Shown here piece by piece: positions 1 to 11,486 of a stretch of 64,000 nucleotides of DNA; position 1 is the stretch's first letter; each line of letters opens with the position of its first letter. Origin of the DNA: Mesobacillus zeae (GTDB taxonomy: Bacteria > Bacillota > Bacilli > Bacillales > Cytobacillaceae); assembly GCF_003570705.1 (NCBI RefSeq), contig NZ_QWVT01000012.1:1-64000 (forward strand), written 5' to 3'. A program made the translations under genes and the position numbers. Below the pieces are notes generated by a model, which worked only from the letters and a program-made list of their open reading frames with translations, had not been told where the DNA came from and made no database searches.

Positions 1-60
1 ACGCTTGTTTGTTTAGTTTTCAAAGAGCAATTTACTCTGTCGCCCGTAAGCGACTTTAAT
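1..60 (-). other. rRNA operon leader with boxA-like antitermination sequence
   Basis: The minus strand here reads as the conserved leader found just upstream of Bacillus 16S rRNA. It contains the boxA-like TGCTCTTTG (29-21) followed by AAAACTAAACAAACAAG. This sequence is bound by the Nus antitermination factors in rRNA transcription. The mature 16S start lies beyond position 1. Confidence 0.8.
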
Positions 61-172
61 AATATAACATTTTCATAGTGCCTAGTCAACAACTTTTTTA
101 GCATTCCCTTAAATCGTGTTGATTTAAGCAGCTGACTTTGAAGATTATAACAGTCATTTCTATATTCGGCAA
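61..172 (-). promoter_or_regulatory. Tandem rRNA operon promoters P1 and P2
   Basis: Read on the minus strand, P1 has -35 TTGCCG (172-167), a 17-bp spacer and -10 TATAAT (149-144). P2 has -35 TTGACT (89-84), a 17-bp spacer and -10 TATATT (66-61). Two strong promoters in tandem, about 80 bp apart, in front of a conserved rrn leader are typical of Bacillus ribosomal operons. In B. subtilis rrnO follows gyrA, as it would here. The promoter elements are seen directly; the rRNA assignment is from the leader and synteny because the 16S gene is outside the window. Confidence 0.85.
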
Positions 173-225
173 TAGTTCTTGCCAACTTTTTAACCGTCCA
201 GCGGATTTTTTTAGGAAAAGACTGG

Positions 226-1338
226 TCAATGACCAGCCTGATAAATGATATCCTCAATAAAAAGGTGGCGGTTCTTCTCAAGAGAGAGAATTGTGTTTGT
301 TTCCGAAAGCTTCACAAGCGGCCTGGCAGGACTTTTTTCTTCTACGAACAAGATCTCTGCTTCCTGGCCATCAGAAAGCCTGACAATGCTTCCCGTTGTA
401 TAGTTCAGAAGGGCTGAATTCAATGCTTTTACGGCACAGATGTCAAACTCCCCGAAATGGTCCTCATTAATGATTTCAAGCACTCTGAATGGTGACAGTC
501 TGGACTTGAAGGTCCTGTCCGAAGTCATTGCATGGTAAGCGTCAGCCACAGCAATGATTTTTGAGAAAGCGTGGATTCTCGCATCCTTTTCGCCAAATGG
601 ATATCCGCTTCCGTTCAGCCGCTCATGATGCTGGATAATCGCAATTTTCGCAGAATCCTTCAGCAAAGGACTGTTCCGAACCATTTGATAGCTGTAGGTT
701 GGATGTTTTTTAATTTCTTCATAATCTTCCACAGAAAGAGTTGTTCGCTTGTTCAGTAACCGGCTGCTGACCTTTGCCATTCCGCAATCAGCCAGGCTCC
801 CGGCAAGCCCCACCTGGATGGTGTCACCTTTGCTGTAGTTCATCTTCCTGGCAATATAGCCTGAGAGAATGCCAACTGCAAGCGAATGGTGGAATAAGTA
901 ATCATCATTTGTTGAGAAGTGGTGCAGGCGGAATATATTCGATGAGTCTTTTTCAAGCATGTCCATCAGTGGCAAAAGGAGACTCCTTATTGCCGATATA
1001 TCGACAGGCAATCCGGACTGCCATGAAAAAAATTCTTTTTCAAATGATTTCTTCGCCCTTAAAAACAAGTCAACGAAGTTCAGTTCTTCTTTATCAGTAT
1101 CTTTATCAGCGTCTTTTTCTTTTTCTTGAATCACCGTGACTGGAATAAAAGGCATTCCGGTTACAAGCGTCTTTTCCACTTCCGCTTCCTTGACCACGAA
1201 TGCTTTCAGGACGTCGATCAGTTCTTTTGTCAGGACCGTCTGTTTACCGACAATTGGCCGGCTTGTCTTGCTGAAAACATCCTCTGCGAGAATGCAGCCC
1301 TCTTGAAGCTCATCAATATGTACACGCACGATTCCCAC
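226..1338 (-). CDS. HD-GYP domain protein with an altered HD motif
   Basis: 370-aa protein whose family usually hydrolyses cyclic di-GMP. The C-terminal half matches the HD-GYP fold: a first His-rich helix with HH at 150-151 and the signature HHERLNGSGYP at 237-247. The central motif, normally L-H-D-x-G-K, reads SLADCGMAK around 181-189, so the metal-binding His is Ala. The N-terminal 100 residues have no domain I recognise. The GTG start at 1338 has a weak ribosome site; a second GTG three codons on (1329) has GGTGGGA upstream and may be used instead. It lies between gyrA and the rRNA promoters, where B. subtilis has no such gene. Enzyme activity is uncertain because of the missing His. Confidence 0.8.
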   Translation of the reverse strand: MGIVRVHIDELQEGCILAEDVFSKTSRPIVGKQTVLTKELIDVLKAFVVKEAEVEKTLVTGMPFIPVTVIQEKEKDADKDTDKEELNFVDLFLRAKKSFEKEFFSWQSGLPVDISAIRSLLLPLMDMLEKDSSNIFRLHHFSTNDDYLFHHSLAVGILSGYIARKMNYSKGDTIQVGLAGSLADCGMAKVSSRLLNKRTTLSVEDYEEIKKHPTYSYQMVRNSPLLKDSAKIAIIQHHERLNGSGYPFGEKDARIHAFSKIIAVADAYHAMTSDRTFKSRLSPFRVLEIINEDHFGEFDICAVKALNSALLNYTTGSIVRLSDGQEAEILFVEEKSPARPLVKLSETNTILSLEKNRHLFIEDIIYQAGH

Positions 1339-1382
1339 CCCGGATTAAAAAATTCTTATACAGAATATTTTACTTCATGGAA

Positions 1383-1412
1383 TAAAAAAAAAGGAGCACA
1401 ATTTTGTGCCCC
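1383..1412 (-). terminator. Rho-independent terminator after gyrA
   Basis: On the minus strand GGGGCACAA and TTGTGCTCC form a 9-bp stem (one G-U pair) with a two-base loop (1393-1412), followed by a run of nine T. It would end the gyrB-gyrA transcript before the HD-GYP gene. Confidence 0.85.
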
Positions 1413-1460
1413 TCAGATCATTTCAGAATAAAGGAGGTTGAAACCTTCATTTTCTCTCTT

Positions 1461-4025
1461 TTATGCTTCTCCGTCATCCGAATCCTTCGCTTCAGCACTT
1501 TCGGTTAAAGGCTGTCCTGCCTCTTCCTCGGCACCTGCAGCTGCGTCTGTTCCGCTTTCCGGAAGTTCTTCAAGCTCATCCTCTTTGATATCCTCTTTAT
1601 CAACCTTGGCGACAGTTGCGACATATTCGTCTTCTGCCTTATTCAGGCTGATCAGTTTGACACCCTGAGTGTTCCGGCCAGTGACAGAAATTCCGCTGAC
1701 TGGAATCCTGATAAGGACACCGCCAGTTGTGATCAGCATTAAGTCTTCTTCTCCCTGAACAACCTTCACCGTAACAAGGCTGCCATTCTTTTCGGTAATA
1801 TTGCAGGTTTTGATTCCTTTTCCACCGCGGCCCTGCCTTCTGTACTCTAATGCAGGTGTGCGCTTGCCAAAGCCGTTTTTCGTAACGACAAGGATTTCAG
1901 CGGTTTCATCCAGGACTTCCATGCTGATTACTTCATCATCACGATCAAGGGAAATTCCTTTAACACCTGTTGCTGTCCGTCCCATTGAGCGGACATCCGT
2001 CTCTGGGAAACGGATCAAAAGGCCGTTTTTCGTTCCGATGATAATTTCCTTGCTACCGTCGGTAAGGCGGACGGAAATCAATTCGTCGCCTTCACGGAGG
2101 TTAAGGGCAATCAGTCCGTTGTTGCGGATGTTAGCAAACGAAGTGAGCGGCGAGCGCTTCGAAACGCCTTCCTTCGTTGTAAAGAAGAGACTGCACTCTT
2201 CAGTAAATTCTTCGATTGGAATGATTGCATTGACCCATTCACCTTTTTCCACGCCAAGAAGATTGATGATTGGAATCCCTTTTGCCGTACGGCTGAATTC
2301 AGGGATCTTATACCCCTTTGTCCTGTATACTTTTCCTTTATTCGTAAAGAACAGGATCGTATCATGCGTGGAGGTCGTAATCAAGTGTTCGACGAAGTCA
2401 TCTTCGTTCGTCCCCATACCCTGAATTCCGCGTCCGCCCCGTTTCTGGGCACGGTACGTAGACACAGGCAGGCGCTTGATATAGCCATTGTGTGTAAGCG
2501 TTAAGACAATGTTTTCTCTTGGAATCAAGTCTTCATCCTCGATCATTTCAAGGCCGCCTGCCATAATCTCAGTACGCCTTTTGTCATTGAAACGCTCTTT
2601 AATTTCCACGAGCTCTTCTCTGATGATTTCAAGGATTTTTTCTTCATCTGCAAGAATTGCCTTCAGTTCAGCAATCAGATTCATCAGGTTTTGGTATTCT
2701 TCCTCGATTTTCTCCCGCTCAAGTCCTGTTAGGCGCTGGAGGCGCATATCGAGAATAGCCTGAGCCTGTTTCTCGGACAAACTGAATTCCGTCATCAGGC
2801 CTTCGCGGGCGATGTCGGCTGTCTGCGAGTTACGGATCAAGGCAATGACCCTGTCAAGATGATCCAGTGCGATTCTCAAACCCTCAAGGATATGTGCCCT
2901 GGCTTCAGCCTTCCGCAATTCAAACTCTGTCCTGCGGCGGATGACAACCTTCTGGTGGTCAAGATAATACTGCAGACATTGCTTTAGGTTGAGAACCTTT
3001 GGCTGCCCGTCAACAAGCGCAAGCGTGTTGATCCCAAAGCTTGTCTGAAGGGCAGTATGCTTGTAGAGATTGTTTAACAGGACGTTTGCATTCGCATCCT
3101 TGCGCACTTCAATGACAATCCTGAGCCCATCGCGGTCTGATTCATCACGAAGGTCCGTGATTCCGTCAATCTTTTTATCGCGGACAAGTTCGGCAATTTT
3201 TTCAATCAGCCTGGCCTTATTTACCTGGTACGGAATTTCGTTGACAATGATGACTTCCTTGCCGTTTGATTTTTGCTCTATGTTAACCTTTGCACGGAGG
3301 ATAATCGAGCCGCGCCCTGTTTCGTAAGCTTTCCTGATTCCGCTTCGTCCGAGAATCATTCCGCCAGTCGGGAAGTCCGGCCCTGGTATAACATCCATTA
3401 GTTCCTGGATCGTCATATCAGGATCCTTGCTGATTGCCAGCACGCCGTCAATCACTTCACCAAGCTGGTGGGGCGGAATGTTTGTTGCCATTCCGACTGC
3501 GATACCAGATGTTCCGTTTACAAGCAGATTAGGGAATCTGGCTGGAAGTACCACTGGCTCTCTTTCCGAACCGTCATAGTTGTCTTGGTAAGTAATCGTG
3601 TCTTTATTGATATCACGAAGCAGTTCCATCGAAATCTTGGACATTCTGGCCTCTGTGTAACGCATAGCTGCCGCAGAATCTCCATCAATCGAACCGAAGT
3701 TTCCGTGTCCATCAACAAGCATGTAGCGGTAGTTGAAATCCTGTGCCATACGAACCATTGTTTCATAGACAGCAGAATCACCATGAGGGTGATACTTGCC
3801 TATTACTTCGCCGACGATACGCGCCGACTTTTTAAAAGGTTTGTCGGAATGCATGCCAAGGTCATGCATGGCATACAGGATCCGGCGGTGTACTGGTTTT
3901 AAGCCATCGCGGACGTCGGGCAATGCCCGGGCAACAATGACACTCATCGCGTAGTCCAGGAAAGATGTGCGCATCTCCTGGCTAATATTGATCTCTTTCA
4001 CGCGGGGATTAGGCGTCTCAGCCAT
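1461..4025 (-). CDS. gyrA: DNA gyrase subunit A
   Basis: 854-aa subunit of type II topoisomerase that breaks and rejoins DNA; with GyrB it adds negative supercoils. The breakage-reunion domain starts at about residue 10. The active-site Tyr is Y123 in the motif AAMRYTEAR. The quinolone-resistance region around 80-88 reads [10 protein letters not shown], with Ser84 and Glu88 in the wild-type, susceptible state. The C-terminal beta-pinwheel with a GyrA-box ([10 protein letters not shown]) follows. The last 45 or so residues are an acidic, low-complexity tail, which makes the protein longer than B. subtilis GyrA (821 aa). The ATG is preceded by GAGGAGG. It lies 100 bp after gyrB on the same strand. 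Confidence 0.98.
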   Translation of the reverse strand: MAETPNPRVKEINISQEMRTSFLDYAMSVIVARALPDVRDGLKPVHRRILYAMHDLGMHSDKPFKKSARIVGEVIGKYHPHGDSAVYETMVRMAQDFNYRYMLVDGHGNFGSIDGDSAAAMRYTEARMSKISMELLRDINKDTITYQDNYDGSEREPVVLPARFPNLLVNGTSGIAVGMATNIPPHQLGEVIDGVLAISKDPDMTIQELMDVIPGPDFPTGGMILGRSGIRKAYETGRGSIILRAKVNIEQKSNGKEVIIVNEIPYQVNKARLIEKIAELVRDKKIDGITDLRDESDRDGLRIVIEVRKDANANVLLNNLYKHTALQTSFGINTLALVDGQPKVLNLKQCLQYYLDHQKVVIRRRTEFELRKAEARAHILEGLRIALDHLDRVIALIRNSQTADIAREGLMTEFSLSEKQAQAILDMRLQRLTGLEREKIEEEYQNLMNLIAELKAILADEEKILEIIREELVEIKERFNDKRRTEIMAGGLEMIEDEDLIPRENIVLTLTHNGYIKRLPVSTYRAQKRGGRGIQGMGTNEDDFVEHLITTSTHDTILFFTNKGKVYRTKGYKIPEFSRTAKGIPIINLLGVEKGEWVNAIIPIEEFTEECSLFFTTKEGVSKRSPLTSFANIRNNGLIALNLREGDELISVRLTDGSKEIIIGTKNGLLIRFPETDVRSMGRTATGVKGISLDRDDEVISMEVLDETAEILVVTKNGFGKRTPALEYRRQGRGGKGIKTCNITEKNGSLVTVKVVQGEEDLMLITTGGVLIRIPVSGISVTGRNTQGVKLISLNKAEDEYVATVAKVDKEDIKEDELEELPESGTDAAAGAEEEAGQPLTESAEAKDSDDGEA

Positions 4026-4094
4026 ATGGAAGAAACCTCCTCTAGGTGGCCGATGTCAATACCGGCCTGTTAGTTTAAAATCGGTAACAAAAAA

Positions 4095-4125
4095 GTAAAG
4101 CAGGATAGACTATCCATCTATCCTG
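4095..4125 (-). terminator. Hairpin with T-tract between gyrB and gyrA
   Basis: Directly after the gyrB stop codon, minus-strand CAGGATAGA pairs with TCTATCCTG over a 7-base loop (4101-4125), followed by CTTTACTTTTTT. The T-tract is interrupted, so this may be a partial terminator or attenuator that tunes gyrA relative to gyrB. Confidence 0.5.
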
Positions 4126-6063
<1,938 letters not shown>

Positions 6064-6136
6064 CTACACTTTCCTTTTTGCAAATCTTTTAAAATCAGCG
6101 GCCATTCCTGCGCCGGTAATTGAACCAGTTGATCTA

Positions 6137-6379
6137 TTAAAATTCCTGTGAGGATATTTTTTTTGAACGTTTTTTTAATGTTCCAGAAGCAAGAGGGGAA
6201 TAGTAAATCTTATCACACGTCACAACGATGGATTTGTACTCGGCTTTGGAAAGGTTGACCGCTTCCTGGCCTCGAAGAAACTCTTCCAAAATAGGGGAGG
6301 AGCTTGCGCTTTCTTTATCCAGAATGGCAATGACATCTCTGGTCCTGACGAGAGTATCTTCTCCTACATGCAAATACAT
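6137..6379 (-). CDS. remB: Extracellular matrix regulatory protein RemB (DUF370)
   Basis: 80-aa protein of the DUF370 family, the YaaB/RemB protein encoded between recF and gyrB in Bacillus. The N-terminus MYLHVGEDTLVRTRDVIAI is characteristic. The paralog RemA is a DNA-binding activator of biofilm-matrix genes in B. subtilis; RemB was found in the same screen and its direct role is less clear. The conserved position and length support the call. It starts 9 bp after recF ends, so the two are probably co-transcribed. Confidence 0.85.
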   Translation of the reverse strand: MYLHVGEDTLVRTRDVIAILDKESASSSPILEEFLRGQEAVNLSKAEYKSIVVTCDKIYYSPLASGTLKKRSKKISSQEF

Positions 6380-6388
6380 GGATTCACC

Positions 6389-7507
6389 TCATTGGATTCT
6401 TTCCATTGTGCCTGTTTCGACCCGGTAGGCTGCTGCCTCTTTGAGGGTTTGATGATCAATTCCATCTACGCTCGTCGTTGTGACGAATGTCTGCACTTTT
6501 CCCTGTATGGTATTCAGCAAATGGGACTGGCGATAGTCATCCAATTCCGACAGGACATCGTCCAGCAGAAGGATAGGGTATTCGCCAATCTCTTTGTTGA
6601 TCAGTTCAAGTTCGGCAAGTTTGACTGACAGGGCGGTTGTCCGCTGCTGTCCCTGTGACCCATATGTCTGCACATCCCGTCCATTAACGAAAAAGACAAG
6701 GTCATCCCGGTGCGGCCCAAACATAGTGGTTCCCCGTTCAATCTCCCTGTTTTTTATTTTATCAAACTTTTCTTCATAAACTTTAATCATTTTCGACAAA
6801 TCTTGCCCTTCTGATACATCAGCGGATGGCCTGTATCGTATTTCCAGTGTTTCAAGCCCCCTTGAGATCCCATTATGGATAGGTTCAGCCCATTGCTGGA
6901 GCAGTCGAAGGAATTCAAACCTTTTCGCAGCAATCTTGGCAGATGCTCCGATGAATTGTTCCGTCAGGATATCAAGCATGGCCATATCAGTTTGTTTCCT
7001 CACTTGCAGCTGTTTAAGGTAATGATTCCGCTGCTGAAGGATTTTCTGGTACTGGCTGATATCATGCAAATAGACAGGGGAGACCTGGCCGATTTCCATG
7101 TCAATGAAGCGGCGCCTCACTTGGGGGCTACCTTTGACAAGATGGAGGTCTTCGGGTGCGAACATGACAACATTCATATTGCCGACATACTGGCTGAGCC
7201 TGCGCTGTTCGATATGGTTGCATTTCGCGCGTTTTCCCTTTTTCGAAATAACGAGCTGCATCGGCAAGGGACCCCGGCTTTTTATTACCCGTCCTTCTAT
7301 TTTAGCATAATCATCGTCCCAGCGAATAAGTTCTTTATCGTTTGATGTCCGATGCGATTTGGCCATCGCCAGCACAAAGATCGATTCCATCACATTTGTT
7401 TTGCCCTGGGCATTTTCCCCGAGGATCACATTGACTTTATTTTCAAAGTGAGCCTCGAGCTGCCCGTAGTTACGGTAATTTTTCAATAACAGTTCTTCAA
7501 TATACAT
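6389..7507 (-). CDS. recF: DNA replication and repair protein RecF
   Basis: SMC-like ATPase that loads RecA at gapped DNA and stalled forks. Walker A is GENAQGKT near residue 36, the ABC-type signature is GSQGQQRT, and Walker B is [12 protein letters not shown] near the C-terminus. The upstream ATG at 7519 is possible, but AGAGGA sits seven bases before the ATG at 7507, which also gives the usual RecF N-terminus [14 protein letters not shown] (372 aa). It is followed at once by remB. Confidence 0.97.
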   Translation of the reverse strand: MYIEELLLKNYRNYGQLEAHFENKVNVILGENAQGKTNVMESIFVLAMAKSHRTSNDKELIRWDDDYAKIEGRVIKSRGPLPMQLVISKKGKRAKCNHIEQRRLSQYVGNMNVVMFAPEDLHLVKGSPQVRRRFIDMEIGQVSPVYLHDISQYQKILQQRNHYLKQLQVRKQTDMAMLDILTEQFIGASAKIAAKRFEFLRLLQQWAEPIHNGISRGLETLEIRYRPSADVSEGQDLSKMIKVYEEKFDKIKNREIERGTTMFGPHRDDLVFFVNGRDVQTYGSQGQQRTTALSVKLAELELINKEIGEYPILLLDDVLSELDDYRQSHLLNTIQGKVQTFVTTTSVDGIDHQTLKEAAAYRVETGTMERIQ

Positions 7508-7572
7508 TGAACGGACCATCCTCTGGTTAAAGCCGTCAGCAAAATCGCCAGGCTTTTTTGCTTATCAGGCCT

Positions 7573-7788
7573 TCAGGATGAAACAAGGAATTCACCGAAA
7601 CCTGGAATTCTCACAGTGTCTCCGCCGCGAAGCTTCCTGCCTCTTCTCTGATCCTGCTCTCCATTGACATACACTTCGTGTTCACTTAAAAACCATTTAG
7701 CCATCCCGCCGGACTGGATGATTTCGGCGAGTTTAAGGAACTGGCCCATTGTAATGAATTCTGTATTAATTTTAATTTCATTTTGCAC
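7573..7788 (-). CDS. yaaA: S4-domain RNA-binding protein YaaA
   Basis: 71-aa S4-like RNA-binding protein encoded between dnaN and recF across Bacilli. The motif GQFLKLAEIIQSGGMAKWFL and the basic RRGRKL loop are diagnostic. I chose the GTG at 7788, with GAGGGTG five bases upstream; this gives the same length as B. subtilis YaaA. The open frame extends to a TTG at 7806, but that has no ribosome site. The protein is linked to ribosome biogenesis in B. subtilis; its substrate is not evident from the sequence. Confidence 0.88.
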   Translation of the reverse strand: MQNEIKINTEFITMGQFLKLAEIIQSGGMAKWFLSEHEVYVNGEQDQRRGRKLRGGDTVRIPGFGEFLVSS

Positions 7789-7934
7789 ATGCTCACCCTC
7801 TTCCAATAAGCATCCAATACTTTATTTTACTAAATAATAACGTTCTGACAAAGTAAAACCTTACCAGTTTGTTTATTATGCCCTTGTAGCCGCGTAAAAA
7901 TTTACCAAGATTTCGCCCGGGAAAGGGGAGATTG

Positions 7935-7964
7935 GAAAAAATGCCGCCAGTTCTTCTGGCGGCG
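7935..7964 (-). terminator. Terminator after dnaN
   Basis: On the minus strand GCCGCCAG and CTGGCGGC form a perfect 8-bp stem with a 5-base loop (7943-7963), then TTTTTT after one A. It lies 45 bp past the dnaN stop and would separate dnaA-dnaN from yaaA-recF-gyrBA at least partly. Confidence 0.85.
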
Positions 7965-8008
7965 GTTTTAAAACAGCTGGGTGTCTGACTCTTTGTTATT
8001 TGCGGTGT

Positions 8009-9145
8009 TTAATAAGTTCTCACAGGCACAATCAGCTGAAGTGTAGTTTCGTCATTGATTGGACGGATGACGAATGGCCTCATGGCTCCAGTGAAACTGA
8101 TTTTGATTTCACTGCCCTCAAGCGCCTTTAGTGCATCCATCATATATTTGGCATTAAAAGAAATGCTTAGTTCTCCGCCATTAACCAACTGGCATTGGAC
8201 TTCTTCGGTAACCTTTCCGATTTCCGGTGTATTGGAAGAGATTTCAACGGCTTTTTCCTCAATGGTTGAAAGCTTAACCACATTATTTCGTCCTTCTTTT
8301 GCAAGGAGCGATGCACGGTCAATCGAATGCAGGAATTCTTTTGTATTGAGAATCACATCCGTTTTGCTTTCAGCCGGAATCAGCTTACCTGTATCAGGAT
8401 AGTTTCCTTCCAGAAGCCTTGAGAAAAACAGCAGATGTTTTGCTTTAAATAGCACCTGATTCTCAGTGATGACAATTTCAACCGTTTCTGTTGAATCATC
8501 CAGAATCTTGCTAAGCTCTGTAAGGCTTTTGCCTGGAATGACCACATTATAGGTACCTGTGCCCGATGTTTGGACTGCAGCTTTCCTTAACGCTAGGCGG
8601 TGACTGTCTGTTGCAATACAGATTAACTGCTCATCTTCGACCTTCCAGTTTACACCTGTCAAGATAGGGCGTGTTTCTGAGGTGGACACTGCGAATACCG
8701 TCTGGCGGACCAAGGCTTTTAACAGATCTGTCGGAATCCGGAATACATTTTCTTCAGCAAGTTGCGGAAGATGCGGGTATTCATCGGCATCAAGGCCATT
8801 TAGGTTGAATTCTGATTTTCCAGAGCGAATGACAGTTTGTAAATTATCCCCTGCATCGATTTCAACTGTATCTGTAGGCAGTTTCTTAACGATTTCGCTA
8901 AAAAAGCGGGCTTGAAGCACGATGCTTCCAGCTCTTTTGACTTCAACGATTTCATCGCCTTGCTCTTCTTTCGGGATGAAAGATTCTATGGATATATCGG
9001 AATCGCTTCCTGTTAAGGTGACACCATCTTCAGTTGCGACAATTTTAATCCCTGTAAGAATTGGAATGGTTGTCCTGCTTGTGACTGCTTTCATGACATC
9101 CTGGACGCTTTGCAATAGATGGTCCCGCTGGATGATAAATCTCAT
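8009..9145 (-). CDS. dnaN: DNA polymerase III beta subunit (sliding clamp)
   Basis: 378-aa sliding clamp that tethers DNA polymerases to the template and also regulates DnaA through YabA in Bacillus. The start MRFIIQRDHLLQSVQDVMKA and the C-terminus MRPFVIRP...LIVPVRTY are typical, and the length equals the family norm. It follows dnaA across a 184-bp gap that contains part of oriC. It ends in a strong terminator. Confidence 0.98.
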   Translation of the reverse strand: MRFIIQRDHLLQSVQDVMKAVTSRTTIPILTGIKIVATEDGVTLTGSDSDISIESFIPKEEQGDEIVEVKRAGSIVLQARFFSEIVKKLPTDTVEIDAGDNLQTVIRSGKSEFNLNGLDADEYPHLPQLAEENVFRIPTDLLKALVRQTVFAVSTSETRPILTGVNWKVEDEQLICIATDSHRLALRKAAVQTSGTGTYNVVIPGKSLTELSKILDDSTETVEIVITENQVLFKAKHLLFFSRLLEGNYPDTGKLIPAESKTDVILNTKEFLHSIDRASLLAKEGRNNVVKLSTIEEKAVEISSNTPEIGKVTEEVQCQLVNGGELSISFNAKYMMDALKALEGSEIKISFTGAMRPFVIRPINDETTLQLIVPVRTY

Positions 9146-9329
9146 TTTTTCATCCTCCGTTTAGGTATATTTTTTGCTTAAAAGCATATTTATTATTTTT
9201 TAAAAAGAATAGTACAAGTACTAGTAGGCCCTGTGAATATGTGGATAAGTGAGAAAAAGAATGGAAACACAGCCTATCCACATGTGGACAGACTGTGTGT
9301 AAGCTCTGACAAGTTATTCACACTATCCC
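9146..9329. other. oriC: oriC, unwinding side: DnaA boxes and DnaA-trios between dnaA and dnaN
   Basis: DnaA boxes on the plus strand: TTATTCACA (9314-9322), CTATCCACA (9274-9282) abutting TGTGGACAG (9283-9291), TGTGGATAA (9240-9248) and TGTGAATA (9232-9239). Going left come a short GC stretch GGCCC and six triplets, TAG TAC AAG TAC TAG TAG (9210-9227), then AT-rich DNA (9187-9207). In B. subtilis the same order (boxes, GC-rich spacer, DnaA-trios, AT-rich DNA) between dnaA and dnaN is where DnaA opens the duplex. The elements are seen; the unwinding role is from that homology. Confidence 0.85.
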
Positions 9330-10673
9330 CTAACGCAATTGTTCATGGATATCCTTCAGCTGCTTCTGGAGCTGTGAATCGCTCGCAAGCAGCTTTGAAA
9401 TCTTTTCATGCGCATGGATGACAGTCGTATGGTCTCTGCCTCCGAATTCTTCACCGATTTTCGGAAGTGAAAAATCAGTAAGCTCTCTCGAAAGGTACAT
9501 CGCGATCTGCCTCGGAAAGGCAATCGACTTTGTCCGTTTTTTTGCTTTGAAGTCTTCAAGCTTTATATTATAGTTCTGGCCTACCACCCGCTGGATATCA
9601 AGGATGGTGATGACCTTTGGTTTTGAGCTTGGGATGATATCCTTCAATGCTTCTGCTGCAAGGTCTGCGTTGATATCTTTGTTGGTGAGGGAAGAGTACG
9701 CCACTACCCGGATCAATGCACCTTCAAGTTCACGGATATTCGTGTCAATTTGGTTCGCTATGTAAAGCATCACCTCATTTGGAATATCAAGACCTTCTGC
9801 TTTTGCTTTTTTCCTAAGAATTGCAATCCTTGTTTCAAGGTCAGGAGGAGTGATGTCAGTGATCAAACCCCATTCAAACCGTGATCTAAGCCGATCTTCG
9901 AGTGTTGGTATTTCCTTTGGAGGTCGGTCACTGGAAATAATGATCTGCTTGCTTTCTTCATGCAGCGTATTGAAAGTATGGAAAAATTCTTCCTGGGTTG
10001 ATTCTTTTCCAGCAAGGAATTGAATATCATCAATCAGGAGCACATCCACTTTCCTGTACTTGTTCCGGAATTCTACCGCTTTGTTGTCACGGATGCTATT
10101 GATGAATTCATTCGTAAATTTCTCGGAAGACAAATAGACCACTTTTGCCGAAGGGTTATGTTCCTTTACATAATGACCGATGGCATGCATAAGATGCGTC
10201 TTTCCGAGTCCGACTCCTCCATAGATAAACAGGGGATTATAGGCCTTTGCCGGCGCCTCGGCCACTGCAAGCGATGCTGCATGGGCAAACCGGTTGCCGG
10301 AACCAATTACGAATGTATCAAAGGTATACTTCGGATTTAGCATGTTGATCGGAAGCTCTTGATGTTCTTCGTCTTTTCTGTTCCTTTTAGGAGGCAGGGG
10401 CAAGTCGAGTTCCTCGTCCTTTTGGTTTTGCGGAATGATAAATTTTACAACCAGGTCCTCACCGGTAATATCGTAAAGTATTTCGGTGATCAGCTGGGAA
10501 TATCGTTCTTCAAGCCAGTCGCGTGCAAATTCATTGGGTGCAGTAACCGTCAGCGTATCTCTTTGCAGCGAATGTGCTTTTGTCGATTTTAGCCATGTAT
10601 CGTAACTTGGCTTGCTGATTTTTTTTTCTATTTTGGACAAGGCTTTATTCCAAAGATCCGCAATATTTTCCAA
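9330..10673 (-). CDS. dnaA: Chromosomal replication initiator protein DnaA
   Basis: 447-aa AAA+ initiator that binds DnaA boxes and melts oriC. Domain I (helicase/SirA contact) covers about 1-85, a charged linker follows, then AAA+ with Walker A GGVGLGKT and Walker [13 protein letters not shown], and the C-terminal DNA-binding domain with [15 protein letters not shown]. The start codon is TTG at 10673, preceded seven bases earlier by AAGGAGGG. No ATG lies near it in frame that keeps the conserved N-terminus. It is flanked by the two halves of oriC and is likely autoregulated by the boxes upstream. Confidence 0.98.
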   Translation of the reverse strand: MENIADLWNKALSKIEKKISKPSYDTWLKSTKAHSLQRDTLTVTAPNEFARDWLEERYSQLITEILYDITGEDLVVKFIIPQNQKDEELDLPLPPKRNRKDEEHQELPINMLNPKYTFDTFVIGSGNRFAHAASLAVAEAPAKAYNPLFIYGGVGLGKTHLMHAIGHYVKEHNPSAKVVYLSSEKFTNEFINSIRDNKAVEFRNKYRKVDVLLIDDIQFLAGKESTQEEFFHTFNTLHEESKQIIISSDRPPKEIPTLEDRLRSRFEWGLITDITPPDLETRIAILRKKAKAEGLDIPNEVMLYIANQIDTNIRELEGALIRVVAYSSLTNKDINADLAAEALKDIIPSSKPKVITILDIQRVVGQNYNIKLEDFKAKKRTKSIAFPRQIAMYLSRELTDFSLPKIGEEFGGRDHTTVIHAHEKISKLLASDSQLQKQLKDIHEQLR

Positions 10674-11228
10674 TCGTTTTCCCTCCTTTTTCTGAAAATT
10701 GCCATGGCAGCCCGGGGTTATACAAGCTGTACAACCCTGAATTTATAATTATACGAAACTATAAATGTGGAAAAATATATAATAAGGAAGAATAGGGGAT
10801 GTTCGACAATATCCACCTACTGTGGACAAACTTTTTATACAGGGCTGAATAACCTGTCCACAGGTTATCCACAAATTGTGGGTAACTAAGAAATGCTATG
10901 ATTGTTATCAAGAGTGAAAACACAAATATAATATCAAAAAACCGTGCATGGTGCAACGGTTTTTCCTACTTTATCCACAATAGTGTAACAGTGTGGAGGA
11001 AAATTGTCCACAGGGGTTGGTTGTGTGAAAAAGCTGTCAATAAGCTCTGTGGATAATAAAAAGGTTGTCGTTTTTTGTCCACAGGCACTTTCTGAACAGC
11101 CATGTATAAAGCTTTCCAGTTAAAAACAGGTCCATTCCAAAAGCTTCTCCAGTGGATCGGGACATACACACTTAGGGAGAGATGTAAAAGTTCCCAGCGT
11201 GGTAATCGCGGTTTTCTCGCTGTTGCTA
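10674..11228. other. oriC: oriC, upstream DnaA-box cluster
   Basis: Gene-free region between dnaA and rpmH. Perfect boxes: TTATCCACA at 10865-10873 and 10971-10979, and the reverse TGTGGATAA at 11048-11056. Boxes with one or two changes: TGTGGACAA 10821-10829, CTGTCCACA 10854-10862, TTGTCCACA 11004-11012 and 11075-11083. These correspond to the incA/incB clusters upstream of B. subtilis dnaA. A Spo0A-box heptamer, TGTCGAA on the minus strand (10808-10802), lies near the dnaA end. Open frames here are short and lack family support. Confidence 0.88.
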
Positions 11229-11258
11229 TTGACAATTTCCCGGGCACATCCTTATAAT
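11229..11258 (+). promoter_or_regulatory. SigA-type promoter of rpmH
   Basis: TTGACA at 11229-11234 and TATAAT at 11253-11258 with an 18-bp spacer, about 47 bp before the rpmH start. It drives the rpmH-rnpA-yidC-jag direction away from oriC. Confidence 0.88.
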
Positions 11259-11304
11259 TAGTAAGACTGTCTGAAACAGCTATTCCTCAGGGAGGTGTCA
11301 TATA

Positions 11305-11439
11305 ATGAAAAGAACTTATCAACCAAATAAACGTAAGCACAGCAAAGTTCATGGCTTCCGTAGCCGCATGAGCAGCGCAAACGGCCGCAAGGTTCTTGCA
11401 CGCCGCCGTCGCAAAGGAAGAAAAGTATTATCAGCTTAG
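11305..11439 (+). CDS. rpmH: 50S ribosomal protein L34
   Basis: 44-aa basic ribosomal protein, [18 protein letters not shown] at the start, the usual L34 length. The ATG follows AGGGAGGTG. It is the first gene right of oriC in nearly all bacteria and is followed by a hairpin before rnpA. Confidence 0.98.
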   Translation: MKRTYQPNKRKHSKVHGFRSRMSSANGRKVLARRRRKGRKVLSA

Positions 11440-11466
11440 ACCACTGAACTGTCAGTGGTCTTTTTT
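11439..11466 (+). terminator. Terminator after rpmH
   Basis: GACCACTGA and TCAGTGGTC form a perfect 9-bp stem with a 4-base loop (11439-11460), then TTTTTT. It begins inside the stop codon of rpmH, so it probably limits read-through into rnpA. Confidence 0.9.
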
Positions 11467-11486
11467 CTCTTTGGTCAATACAGCAT

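Noticed and set aside
774-1139. Plus-strand open frames opposite the HD-GYP, gyrA and other genes
   Set aside because: They lie fully opposite strongly conserved genes, lack ribosome sites and show no family motifs.
11235-11248. Possible Noc-binding site in the rpmH promoter (ATTTCCCGGGCACA)
   Set aside because: Only one half and the centre match the palindrome ATTTCCCGGGAAAT; three changes fall in the other arm.
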